A stretch of DNA of 31,847 nt from assembly GCA_030620005.1 (NCBI GenBank), contig JAUXAJ010000023.1, positions 1 through 31,847 of the forward strand, in the 5' to 3' direction. The number at the start of each line of letters is the position of its first letter. Positions within the stretch are counted from its first letter, which is position 1. Origin of the DNA: Promethearchaeota archaeon. GTDB taxonomy: Archaea > Asgardarchaeota > Lokiarchaeia > Sigynarchaeales > SOKP01. The translations under genes were made by a program, and so were the position numbers. This document shows, in pieces, positions 1-7,038 of the stretch. The notes under the pieces were generated by a model that saw only the letters and a program-made list of their open reading frames with translations, searched no databases and was not told the DNA's origin.

Positions 1-2
1 GT

Positions 3-413
3 TCGATTTGGGAACCATTCGATTATGTCAAAATTACACCTGCGATAATAATTGCTGGATTAATTTTTTACTTTTCTTCGTTAAGTAGTCCACTCCCTCC
101 AGCCCCTCCAAGCTCTCCCGGACTTTTTGACTTGAGCGTGGTAATCTCAATATCTTTACATCTAGCCGAATTTGGAGCACTATCGTTTTTTTTAGTTTAT
201 GGGTTTGGAGATAAAGTTGATAAACAATACTTATTGATTTTTTCAGTTATTTACGCCATTTTGGACGAATTTCATCAATTTTTCGTCCCTAACCGATATT
301 TCGACATCATTGATATTATCGTAGATATCATTGGAATCTTATTTGGAGTTTTATTTTTCAAGTTATCAAATCATTTATTATATTTTTTTAAACATAAAAA
401 ACAAAGTATTTAA
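3..413 (+). CDS. VanZ-like membrane protein, 5' end outside the window
   Basis: The reading frame is open from the first bases of the window, so the start lies upstream; the TTG at 132 is internal. The visible part has a hydrophobic segment ending in a Phe-Tyr-Phe-Ser-Ser stretch, a proline-rich loop, then His-Leu-Ala-Glu-Phe-Gly in a second segment. A third segment leads into Leu-Asp-Glu-Phe-His-Gln-Phe-Phe-Val-Pro and Asp-Ile-Ile-Asp, followed by a last membrane span. The DE(F/W)HQ-FVP and D-x-x-D pattern is the VanZ-family signature. VanZ-like proteins are small four-helix membrane proteins of largely unknown function, some linked to glycopeptide resistance. Only nine bases separate it from the next gene, so co-transcription is likely. 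Family assignment is fairly secure; function is not. Confidence 0.72.
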   Translation, partial: SIWEPFDYVKITPAIIIAGLIFYFSSLSSPLPPAPPSSPGLFDLSVVISISLHLAEFGALSFFLVYGFGDKVDKQYLLIFSVIYAILDEFHQFFVPNRYFDIIDIIVDIIGILFGVLFFKLSNHLLYFFKHKKQSI

Positions 414-422
414 TGATCTTAT

Positions 423-1466
423 ATGAATTCTTTAGAATTAACTTTGTCAGCAATAGAAGGCATTCCTGAAAAAATACCATTTAATCCTTTTATAATGCAT
501 CTAACAGCTTCTCTGTCAAATGTAGATTATAATCACGATTACTGTCAAGATCCTGAGGTCTTAGCGGACTCAATGATTAATTGCTCAGAGTTTTTTGGAA
601 TAGACCATGTAAACATTTCTACCGACGCTTATAGAGAAGCAAGCGCGTGGGGCGTTGAGATTGATTGGAATAGCCACACGCCCGTTGCTAAAAAGCATTT
701 AAAAGTAGATGTCTTTGAATCCATTGAAACTCCAGATATATTAGAAAGCATTAGAATTCAAAACAGGGTCAACGCTGTAAAAATTCTTTCCGAAAAGGTT
801 GGAGGAGAACAATGCATAGTAGGATGGATTGAAGCGCCATTTGCAGAGATTTGTTGCTTATTTGATTTAGTAAATGTGCTTTTATTGTGTAGAAATAAAG
901 ACTGGGACAAAAGAATAAAGAATCTCATCTATAGAATACTCCCAATACAAAAAGAATTTGCTAAATTGCAAATTGAAGCAGGAGCAGACATAATTGGTGC
1001 TGGTGATTCTGCTATTTCACAAATAGGTCCAATGAGATATGAAAAATGTTGTTTAGAAGCAACAAAAGAATTATTCAATTATATTCAAAAAAATGTTCCT
1101 GTTCTCTATCATATTTGCGGCGATAACTCAGTTGTTGATAAAGAAGGTAGGGACATGCTCAATTTAGTTTCAAATACGAATGCTGCGATTTTAGATTTGG
1201 ATTATCAAGTTGATTTGAAACTAGCAAAAGAGAAAATTGGGAAAAAAAATTGTGTTAGAGGGAATACTAACACTCAAATATTAGGTAGTTCTACATATTC
1301 CGTTTCAGATGTCATGAACGAAGTTTCAAAAACAATAGATGCTGGAAAACCTGAGGGAAGATACATGTATGCAGCAGGTTGTGAGTGGCCATGGGAACCA
1401 ATATCAATGGCAAGTAGAAATTTAGGCATGGCAAAAGCGTTAACAGAAAAAATGGGAAGCTATTAA
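423..1466 (+). CDS. UroD/MtaA-type zinc methyltransferase-like protein
   Basis: A 347-residue protein of the uroporphyrinogen decarboxylase superfamily. His230-x-Cys232 (in Tyr-His-Ile-Cys-Gly-Asp) and Cys320 (in Ala-Gly-Cys-Glu) form the HxC...C zinc site of the MtaA/MtbA branch, which moves methyl groups between corrinoid proteins and a thiol such as coenzyme M. True UroD lacks this site. Residues 186-200 (Ala-Gly-Ala-Asp ... Gly-Asp) fit the conserved beta-barrel strand of the family. I infer a cobalamin-dependent methyl transfer or a related reaction; the substrate cannot be told, and no corrinoid protein or MtaB-like partner is in the window. The length is usual for the family. It sits between a VanZ-like gene and a sulfatase on the same strand. 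The ATG has no clear ribosome binding site. Confidence 0.72.
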   Translation: MNSLELTLSAIEGIPEKIPFNPFIMHLTASLSNVDYNHDYCQDPEVLADSMINCSEFFGIDHVNISTDAYREASAWGVEIDWNSHTPVAKKHLKVDVFESIETPDILESIRIQNRVNAVKILSEKVGGEQCIVGWIEAPFAEICCLFDLVNVLLLCRNKDWDKRIKNLIYRILPIQKEFAKLQIEAGADIIGAGDSAISQIGPMRYEKCCLEATKELFNYIQKNVPVLYHICGDNSVVDKEGRDMLNLVSNTNAAILDLDYQVDLKLAKEKIGKKNCVRGNTNTQILGSSTYSVSDVMNEVSKTIDAGKPEGRYMYAAGCEWPWEPISMASRNLGMAKALTEKMGSY

Positions 1467-1516
1467 TTTTTTAAATCTTTCATTTTAATACTTGCATTGA
1501 TTTGAAAGTGATGTTC

Positions 1517-2815
1517 ATGAAAAGTAAACCGAATATCTTATTTTTTATTACACACGACCAAGGCCAGCTTCTTGGATGTTATGACTCCCCTCAAATGCCC
1601 AATATGCTCAATACTCCAAACATTAATTATCTTGCAGAAAACGGTGTAAAATTTACAAATAATTTTTGTACAGCACCTCAATGTAGCCCTAGCCGTGGGA
1701 GCATTCTAACTTCATTATATCCTCATCAACATGGTCTAATGGGTCTCGTAAATCGCGGTTGGACGTTACCAGAATCAAACAAAACATTTCCAATGTACTT
1801 AAAGGAAAATGGTTATAGCACGTATTTACTTGGACTTCAGCACGAGAGCCAAGACGCCTCAACTTTAGGTTATGATAGCATCATAAAAGAAAATTTGGAT
1901 TTCAGATATACGTGTAAAATCATGGAGGACGACATACTAAAGTTTTTATCTGACCATGACCACGACGAATCTCCTTTTTATATTTGTATTGGGACGTTTG
2001 AAGTCCATATACCATTCAAACCTTGGGGGATTCCTGTAGATCATGAAGAAGTTAAAGTTCCTCCATTCTTGCCAGACCACATTCAAGTCAGGAGAGATTT
2101 AGCTGAGTTATACGGTGCTATTCACGCTGTTGATGGTCTGATTGGAAAAATAATAAAAAGTTTAGAAAAGAATGGATTGAAAGACAATACTCTCATGATA
2201 TATACAACAGACCATGGAATCGCATTTCCTCGAGCAAAATGTACCTTATACGATCCAGGCATAAAAACTTCGCTTGTAATGTCTTTACCCAATTCAGATT
2301 TATTGAATGAAGGGCGTGTGATAAATGGCATGATAAGCAACATTGATTTGCTTCCCACGATCCTTGACTTTATTGGAGCTGACCCCCCTAAAGATGTTGA
2401 AGGAAGGAGTTTTCTACCAATTTTGAAAAGAGAAAAAGAAATAATACGAAGTGAAGTTTTTGCGGAAAAAACATACCATGAAATATACGATCCTATTCGA
2501 TGCGTTCGAACGGATAAATACAAACATATTCGAAATTTTGAAAAATCAGAAACATTATATGAAATACCAGCGTTCATGAATTACCAACGTTCAACAAAAT
2601 TAATTCGAAAGTATATGAAAGAACGATACGAGAAACCAAGAATGGAAGAAGAACTTTACGATTTAGAAAAAGATCCTAATGAAGAAAATAACCTGATTAA
2701 GGATCCATTGTACAAAGCAATCAAAATAGAATTAAGCAATAAACTTCATGATTGGATGGAACAGACGAACGATCCAATTCTTAAAGAAAAAGTAGAAAAA
2801 CCAAGAAATGAATAA
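1517..2815 (+). CDS. Sulfatase of the formylglycine type (alkaline phosphatase superfamily)
   Basis: The protein opens with Lys-Pro-Asn-Ile-Leu and Thr-His-Asp (Asp14, a metal ligand). Cys56-Ser-Pro-Ser-Arg-Gly matches the C-x-P-S-R signature in which the cysteine is oxidised to formylglycine, the catalytic residue of type I sulfatases. Thr-Thr-Asp-His-Gly further on supplies the second metal-binding Asp/His. The C-terminus has the usual Glu-Leu-Tyr-Asp-Leu-Glu-x-Asp-Pro-x-Glu-x-x-Asn-Leu motif. There is no signal peptide, so the enzyme should be cytoplasmic. I chose the ATG at 1517 because an AAGTGA ribosome site lies about five bases upstream and the next residues match the family start; ATG 1511 and TTG 1502 are alternatives. 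Substrate unknown; related phosphonate or phosphate monoesterases share the fold. A maturase (anSME or FGE) is not in the window. Confidence 0.85.
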   Translation: MKSKPNILFFITHDQGQLLGCYDSPQMPNMLNTPNINYLAENGVKFTNNFCTAPQCSPSRGSILTSLYPHQHGLMGLVNRGWTLPESNKTFPMYLKENGYSTYLLGLQHESQDASTLGYDSIIKENLDFRYTCKIMEDDILKFLSDHDHDESPFYICIGTFEVHIPFKPWGIPVDHEEVKVPPFLPDHIQVRRDLAELYGAIHAVDGLIGKIIKSLEKNGLKDNTLMIYTTDHGIAFPRAKCTLYDPGIKTSLVMSLPNSDLLNEGRVINGMISNIDLLPTILDFIGADPPKDVEGRSFLPILKREKEIIRSEVFAEKTYHEIYDPIRCVRTDKYKHIRNFEKSETLYEIPAFMNYQRSTKLIRKYMKERYEKPRMEEELYDLEKDPNEENNLIKDPLYKAIKIELSNKLHDWMEQTNDPILKEKVEKPRNE

Positions 2816-2827
2816 AATTGTTTTTTC

Positions 2828-4711
2828 TTAAGATTTATAAACATCTCTAAAGAAATTCAAATTCCTTTTCACGTCAGAGATGATTATTTGACGCTCTTCA
2901 TTGGTAATGGAATAAAGAGAGAAAATCTTAGCGTCGATTTCTTTAATTAATTTAAATATCCTTTCATTTGAGACACCCTTATTATTTTCAAATTGAGTAA
3001 TTATTTCTTCCACTATTGTCGCGATTCCTGCTTTGATATGCTCATCAGCCTTTATTACAGGAAGATGTCTTATCATGTATTGGTTTAAATTAATCGTTGT
3101 ATTTTTTTGGTTGTTAATTCCGTAGGTACAATAAAATTGAATTAATATGGAGTTAAGAATACCACATAAGTACTTTAATTCTTTAACATCGTCTGATAAT
3201 AGCGAGTATATAGAGGACGTAAAACAAGCAAACTCTTCGGTATATATTGCTTCAGGAATTATATTGTTATGCTTTATTAATAATCTTGGACCGCGATAAT
3301 ATTCATAATTATCCCCTTTAAGAATATTTGGATTAATAAGTTCAATATTAAGCGATTTAGAGCGTTTTAAATAATAGTACTTAAAATCAGTTTTTGCATT
3401 TAAAAAAAGGCAGGACTCTTTCACGTCATTTTTTAAGAGTTTCTTCACGTTCTTTAGTCCCTGATCTTCTTCCCCACGAATCATTTTAGGAAAATCTATT
3501 GGATTTAAATAATTTAAATTGGCAATCCTTTCGATTTTATTAATAATTTGAAATTTAATAATATCGGGTTTAATTCTTATTCTATTAATTTTTAACGTTT
3601 TTTTTTGGCAATAGGGACATTTGCTTTTAAAAGTATATACATGCATTTTTTTTGAATTATTACAAAGAGGACAATCTTTATTAAAACATATACGAAGATT
3701 ATCTACATTTTGGTTATTATAACTAATTATTTTTTTATCAGGATAATCATATATCATTAAATTGTTGTTTTTAGTACCTTTTTTTTCATATATTACAATT
3801 TGAACTTCATTCGTGGCAGTTTTAAATAGATTAGGGCCTAGATTGTAAATTTTCAACAAATTAGCTTTTGAAAGAAACAATTCACGAAATTTAATATATC
3901 CTTGCCTTAATAAGAAACTTTTTGGCACTAAAAAACTAATAACCCCTTTTCCCCAGTTTAACGCCCTAATTAGAAAAGCACAATAAATATCATTGTAAAA
4001 AGTGCCTTGTTCTTTTAATATCTCTTTATCTGCTTTACTTAAAATATTGCCATAAGGAGGATTCCCAATTACGACGTCAAAATCCTTGTAATAAGGATTA
4101 ATTATACTATTTTCTTGTTTTAGGTTTAAATTCAATATAGAAATTACTTCCGAATAATCGATAGTTTTTTCTTCGAAACACCAATTAAAGAGCTTTAATT
4201 TAGATAACATTAATGCGTGTTCATTGATATCAAAACCCACTATATTTTTCAATATTTGAGTTTTAATTGTCATGGGCCGACAATTCGGTTTGATATTGCT
4301 GACTAAATTGTAAATTTTATCTGCAACGCTTAATATAAAGACTCCCGAGCCACAGGCAGGATCTAATATGCTCGCATTCAATAAAATATTAGAGATTTTT
4401 TCCTTGGTTTTCAAATAAAGGCGAGAGAAATCCTCAATATAAGAAATCTCTTGATTAATATCATATTGTTTCTTTAATCTTTTATTAAGTAAAAGGAGGA
4501 GTGTTTCATTGGTCATGAAATTTGAAATTTCTTTACTTGTATAATAAACGCCCTCCTTTTTCCTATCCTTATAATCTTTTAAAAATGAATCTTTTACAAT
4601 ATCTATTGATTTAAGCACTTGCCTTATTTTTTTAAAATCGTTCTCTTCAATAGATTTAGTTAAGTTATCATATAGTTCTTGTACTTTTTGGTAATTGTTC
4701 GATTCATTCAT
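2828..4711 (-). CDS. N6-adenine DNA methylase, Eco57I/TaqI-like
   Basis: A 627-residue DNA methyltransferase. Residues 117-123 (Asp-Pro-Ala-Cys-Gly-Ser-Gly) are the AdoMet-binding motif I, Val-Gly-Phe-Asp-Ile-Asn near 158 is motif II, and Asn217-Pro-Pro-Tyr220 is the catalytic motif IV of adenine-N6 enzymes. Near residue 55, Gly-Val-Tyr-Tyr-Thr is the usual lead-in of Eco57I-type methylases. Residues about 345-375 contain paired Cys-x-x-Cys knuckles that look like a zinc ribbon inserted before the C-terminal, TaqI-like target-recognition part. I see no PD-(D/E)xK nuclease motif at the N-terminus and no separate restriction gene beside it. It may therefore be an orphan methylase, or a type II system whose nuclease is elsewhere. 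It is transcribed away from the small gene at 4842, and its 3' end meets the sulfatase tail to tail. Confidence 0.85.
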   Translation of the reverse strand: MNESNNYQKVQELYDNLTKSIEENDFKKIRQVLKSIDIVKDSFLKDYKDRKKEGVYYTSKEISNFMTNETLLLLLNKRLKKQYDINQEISYIEDFSRLYLKTKEKISNILLNASILDPACGSGVFILSVADKIYNLVSNIKPNCRPMTIKTQILKNIVGFDINEHALMLSKLKLFNWCFEEKTIDYSEVISILNLNLKQENSIINPYYKDFDVVIGNPPYGNILSKADKEILKEQGTFYNDIYCAFLIRALNWGKGVISFLVPKSFLLRQGYIKFRELFLSKANLLKIYNLGPNLFKTATNEVQIVIYEKKGTKNNNLMIYDYPDKKIISYNNQNVDNLRICFNKDCPLCNNSKKMHVYTFKSKCPYCQKKTLKINRIRIKPDIIKFQIINKIERIANLNYLNPIDFPKMIRGEEDQGLKNVKKLLKNDVKESCLFLNAKTDFKYYYLKRSKSLNIELINPNILKGDNYEYYRGPRLLIKHNNIIPEAIYTEEFACFTSSIYSLLSDDVKELKYLCGILNSILIQFYCTYGINNQKNTTINLNQYMIRHLPVIKADEHIKAGIATIVEEIITQFENNKGVSNERIFKLIKEIDAKIFSLYSITNEERQIIISDVKRNLNFFRDVYKS

Positions 4712-4841
4712 TTTTTAACGATTAGCATGTTTTTTTTAGTAGTTTAGATAACATTCAAATCCAAGATTTTAAAAGAAATAATTGAAAATATCAATACTCT
4801 TTATATTTTTATAGTTAATATAACTATATAATATAGGTATC

Positions 4842-5342
4842 ATGACGGAAAAAGAAGAGAAAAAAAAAAAAGTTGATTATTACGGAGTAGCACCTGTTTC
4901 TAAAATTGTAAAAAAAATGAAAAAGGAATACGACCGCGATCCAAAAGATTGGAGGGTAATTGGTTCAAAAGACGAACACGGAAATTTAGATACTTTTATT
5001 AACAGGAAACCAAATTCATACTGGCTTAAATCAAAACAATTGTCGCCATTTTCTTCTCTATCCATGGGAACGATAATAAGAAACATTGATAGAGATATCG
5101 ACGAAAAAATTGGAAAAGAGATGTCACCTGATGATATGCTAAGATTTTTTGGCATGGTTGTTCCTATCAAAAAAGATCAGAGTATTGTCGCCGCTGGTGT
5201 TGAAAAGTACTCCCAAAAACATGGTAATTATTTAAAGAAAATAATTAAGGAACGCGATTCAAATATAGGATCTCAACTGGTAAGACGCATTGACGAGGAG
5301 TTCACTAGAAAATTTCCTCAAAGAAAGAATTTGTATATATAA
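4842..5342 (+). CDS. Unrecognised 166-residue charged protein
   Basis: I do not recognise a family. The N-terminus is strongly charged (a run of Glu and Lys), followed by an apparently folded region with Tyr-Tyr-Gly-Val-Ala-Pro, Trp-Arg-Val-Ile-Gly, two serine-rich turns and a probable helical C-terminal half ending in basic and aromatic residues. No membrane segment or cysteine motif is present. The ATG follows an AGGT ribosome site. Very AT-rich TATA-like DNA lies just upstream (about 4796-4835), within the 130-base gap shared with the divergent methylase gene. Codon use resembles the neighbours, so it is probably a real, perhaps lineage-specific gene. Confidence 0.65.
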   Translation: MTEKEEKKKKVDYYGVAPVSKIVKKMKKEYDRDPKDWRVIGSKDEHGNLDTFINRKPNSYWLKSKQLSPFSSLSMGTIIRNIDRDIDEKIGKEMSPDDMLRFFGMVVPIKKDQSIVAAGVEKYSQKHGNYLKKIIKERDSNIGSQLVRRIDEEFTRKFPQRKNLYI

Positions 5343-5347
5343 AAAAA

Positions 5348-5419
5348 TTATAACTTTTCCTTTAATTTTCCTAACTCGTCCTTAATTTTAATACCGAGTA
5401 AATTTACCGCATAAAAACC
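5348..5419 (-). pseudogene. Decayed 3' end of a paralogue of the gene at 5489-5899
   Basis: Read on the minus strand, these bases encode 23 residues and a stop codon that align without gaps to the C-terminus of the neighbour at 5489-5899. The remnant ends Lys-Asp-Glu-Leu-Gly-Lys-Leu-Lys-Glu-Lys-Leu-stop and the intact gene Lys-Asp-Glu-Leu-Val-Lys-Leu-Lys-Asp-Lys-Leu-stop; similarity continues up to Gly-(Phe/Thr)-Tyr. A TAG stop lies immediately before the similarity and nothing further upstream matches. It looks like what is left of a tandem duplicate. Confidence 0.7.
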
Positions 5420-5488
5420 CTAGAGTATAATAACAAAATCGAACTATTACAAGATGATATTATAGAGAAAGAAAAAATGAAAAAGAAA

Positions 5489-5899
5489 TTATAGTTTATC
5501 CTTTAATTTTACTAATTCGTCTTTACTTTTAATGATGGGTAAATTTGCTGAATAAGTTCCAGAATTATTAATTAATTCTGCGATTACAGCTTTCATTTTC
5601 TCAGGACCAGGTTTTGATTCAAGATTTTTGGCAAATTCTTTTAAGGCGACTACTTTAAAATCTTCAACGTAATAATTTATACCTTTGCCTAATTCTTCAA
5701 AAAGGAATTGATAAGACAAATCAGCAGCTCTTTCTTTTTTTTCAAAAGCGGGAGGTTCAAAAATGTAAGAAACTTCAATCCAACGGTCACCGTTTGGATC
5801 AGCCGGGACCATTCCATATATATAATCTTTTACATAAATAAAAAACGGTGTTCCATTATCGAAAGAGGAATCCAAAATACTCTTAAATTCTTCACTCAT
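5489..5899 (-). CDS. Unrecognised 136-residue soluble protein
   Basis: The family is not recognised. The first 50 residues look like alternating strands (Pro-Phe-Phe-Ile-Tyr-Val, Trp-Ile-Glu-Val-Ser-Tyr-Ile-Phe), followed by helices and a lysine-rich C-terminal tail. There are no cysteines and no membrane segments, so I expect a small cytoplasmic protein. A short remnant of a second copy lies just downstream at 5348-5419, which suggests the gene has been duplicated and one copy lost. Similarity between the two ends at the protein level supports this frame as truly coding. Confidence 0.65.
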   Translation of the reverse strand: MSEEFKSILDSSFDNGTPFFIYVKDYIYGMVPADPNGDRWIEVSYIFEPPAFEKKERAADLSYQFLFEELGKGINYYVEDFKVVALKEFAKNLESKPGPEKMKAVIAELINNSGTYSANLPIIKSKDELVKLKDKL

Positions 5900-6238
5900 A
5901 GAGCGTCAACATTTTTTTTTTAGATTCTATATTTTTAATTATATTAAAATTAACTTTTATTTTTATTTCTATATTGATGTTTTTTCTAATTAAATAATTT
6001 TTGAGATATTATTTGAATGTTTACTTTTTATACTTTATACTTTATTTAAATGATTATACAAAAAATTCAAATTCAGAAATATTTATTAATAGTTTTGACT
6101 AAATAAACTATTATTCAATTTATATTAAGAAGTGATAATTTAGGGAACGAAAAATTTTCCATTTTTTTTTTTATATTCGATATATTTGTTGAATTATTTT
6201 AAAACGAATTTTAAAAGATAGTGTAAATTAGTTTTAAC
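5900..6238. other. AT-rich intergenic region, 339 bases
   Basis: This gap separates two divergent genes (unknown protein to the left, nadE to the right). It is very AT-rich, with several T and A runs and TATA-like stretches near 6030-6060 and 6171-6190 that could serve nadE. I see no open frame, hairpin or repeat of note. Confidence 0.5.
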
Positions 6239-7024
6239 ATGCGAAAATTAAATTACGAAAAATTAACAAATGATATTACAAACTGGATAAAGAATTACTT
6301 AATTTCTGCGAATTTGAAAGGATTTATTGTAGGTCTTAGCGGAGGAATTGATTCTGCTGTTACAGCGGGACTTTGTGTTAAGGCAGTTGGTAAAGAAAAC
6401 GTGATCGGCGTTGGACTACCTTGCGAATCGATTTCCTTAGATTTAGAAGATGCTACATTAGTTTCCGAAAATTTAGGGGTTTCTTTTCACATAATTGACC
6501 TGACTTCTACATATAGAGAATTAACGAAAGCTTTACCGCCTGAGATTAAATCAAATGAAATGGCATTGGCAAATATAAAGCCTCGATTAAGAATGACTGC
6601 GCTATATTGCATGGGACAATCATTGGGCTATTTAGTTGGAGGAACGGGAAACAGAACGGAAATTGCAATTGGATACTTCACAAAATATGGTGATTTAGGA
6701 ATTAATATATAGTTCCTACGCTAAGGTGGAGTGGACATTGAACCTTTAGGAGAACTCTATAAATGTGAAGTACGCGCAATTGCAAGAGTGTTAGAGATTC
6801 CAGAAAAAATTATTGTAAAAGCTCCAAGTGCTGGACTTTGGAACGGACAAACTGATGAAGGGGAAATTGGTTTAACATACGATATATTAGATGAAATTAT
6901 TTATAGGGTAGATTACGACTTAGATTTAAAAAGTCTCGTGATTGAAGACATTGAAAAGGTTAAAGAAATGATGAAATCGACACGACATAAAACAAAAATG
7001 CCTCCCGCTTTCCCATTAATTTAA
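6239..7024 (+). pseudogene. nadE: NAD synthetase gene interrupted in frame by 30 bases with two stops
   Basis: NadE adenylates nicotinic acid adenine dinucleotide and amidates it to NAD+. The first part has the PP-loop Ser34-Gly-Gly-Ile-Asp-Ser39, the Gly-Thr-Gly-Asn-Arg-Thr-Glu motif and Gly-Tyr-Phe-Thr-Lys-Tyr-Gly-Asp. Here family members continue directly with Gly-Gly-Val-Asp-Ile. Instead 30 extra bases (6695-6724) intervene, with an in-frame TAG (6710) and TAA (6722), after which the frame resumes as Gly-Gly-Val-Asp-Ile-Glu-Pro-Leu and runs to a normal C-terminus (Lys-Ala-Pro-Ser-Ala-Gly-Leu-Trp, Ser-Thr-Arg-His-Lys). Everything outside the insert looks intact, so either the break is very recent or the RNA is read in an unusual way. 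A GTG at 6731 could also let the second half be made separately. The gene type is 'pseudogene' only for want of a better term. Confidence 0.85.
6695..6724 (+). other. 30-base in-frame insert in nadE with inverted repeats
   Basis: The insert begins TTAGGAA and ends CTAA. It contains the perfect inverted repeat TAGGAA (6696-6701) and TTCCTA (6713-6718) around an 11-base AT loop, and its ends TTAG/CTAA are also complementary. A GGA codon occurs at 6698-6700 and again at 6728-6730, exactly 30 bases apart. Skipping from one to the other would give Tyr-Gly-Asp-Leu-Gly-Val-Asp-Ile, the same length as the family motif Tyr-Gly-Asp-Gly-Gly-Val-Asp-Ile. Confidence 0.8.
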
Positions 7025-7038
7025 AATAATTTTCTTTT

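Noticed and set aside
2122..2577. 151-codon minus-strand frame inside the sulfatase gene
   Set aside because: It lies wholly antisense to a clear enzyme gene and has no family features.
6695..6724. Bulge-helix-bulge intron in nadE
   Set aside because: I could not form the four-base central helix between the start of the insert and the following exon that the archaeal splicing endonuclease needs. A non-standard form is not excluded.
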